DNA from: SFWF01 sp045636705
GTDB lineage: Bacteria > Bacillota > Clostridia > Oscillospirales > Acutalibacteraceae
NCBI GenBank assembly: GCA_045636705.1
Contig: JAZTYA010000031.1
Location: forward strand, 1-27,592
Length of the DNA stretch: 27,592 nt
Reading direction: 5' to 3'
Shown here: positions 27,456-27,592 of the stretch, one piece after another
How positions within the stretch are numbered: position 1 is the stretch's first letter
Layout: every line of letters starts with the position of its first letter
The notes under the pieces: model-generated
Database searches by the model: none
Seen by the model: the letters and a program-made list of their open reading frames with translations, nothing else
Told to the model about the DNA's origin: nothing
Translations under genes and position numbers: made by a program

Positions 27456-27592
27456 AGAAAGACAAGTCGAAAGACTTGTCTTTTCTTTTTCAACTAAATC
27501 CGTCCTTTCGGACGGGATAAATCCATCTGCGATGGATGAAATCACTTCGTGATGAAATCCGACTTTGTCGGGTTAATGGACGGATTTAATTT
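27456..27592. repeat. Terminal direct repeat, right copy
   Basis: Identical to bases 1-137, comprising a terminator (27458-27484) and the beginning of a hairpin array through the long-range stem. The sequence ends mid-element. Confidence 0.95.

Noticed and set aside
1..27592. Complete circular plasmid or phage closing at the 137-base repeat
   Set aside because: The window carries the clp stress operon, ftsK, bioY and a tRNA and no replication, partition, capsid or conjugation gene. It cannot be fully excluded without reads across the ends.

Overview
The window looks like a chromosomal segment of a low-GC Firmicute, most likely class Clostridia. The evidence is a complete ctsR-mcsA-mcsB-clpC operon with CtsR boxes, a TepA-like ClpP-family protease directly upstream of an FtsK/SpoIIIE translocase, a YtrA-type GntR/ABC operon, BioY, rubrerythrin, DUF378, and Gram-positive Shine-Dalgarno and sigma-A promoters throughout.

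Layout. (1) 1-6900 is an accessory region, visibly more AT-rich. It holds short, mostly unrecognised genes (three lipoproteins, small membrane proteins, an endonuclease/exonuclease/phosphatase protein, a ribbon-helix-helix regulator), a SecD fragment and an IS3-family element at 4549-5855. The genes are separated by repeated non-coding modules: hairpin arrays, a recurring promoter-RBS tail, a recurring 3' element and strong terminators. (2) About 6920-25912 is ordinary chromosome: PspC protein, FAD/Rieske oxidoreductase, HAD hydrolase, rubrerythrin, a GH78 rhamnosidase operon, the GntR-ABC operon, bioY, a 45-residue Cys-rich peptide gene, the clp stress operon, tepA-ftsK-metallohydrolase, DUF378 and tRNA-Thr(GGT). 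(3) 25913-27592, directly after the tRNA, is accessory sequence again, with the same hairpin array, promoter tail and 3' element around a 234-residue unknown protein and a bacterial PH-domain protein. The last 137 bases repeat the first 137 exactly.

How the parts work together. CtsR represses the clp operon through two boxes around its promoter; McsA/McsB mark proteins by arginine phosphorylation for ClpC. A GntR operator lies between the ABC operon and the divergent membrane protein/rhamnosidase pair and could control both. The ribbon-helix-helix gene and the divergent leucine-rich-repeat lipoprotein flank three 10-bp direct repeats that overlap the lipoprotein promoter, which suggests a self-contained regulatory pair.

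Most unusual signal. The accessory parts look like self-contained expression cassettes: hairpin array, promoter, GGTGAT ribosome site, ORF, conserved 3' element, terminator. The arrays keep one folding plan (a first hairpin whose 5' arm can instead pair with a distant strand enclosing further hairpins), while the primary sequence differs. Two homologous arrays show a compensatory base change in that distant stem. I recognise no described element of this form, and no recombinase for it is visible here.
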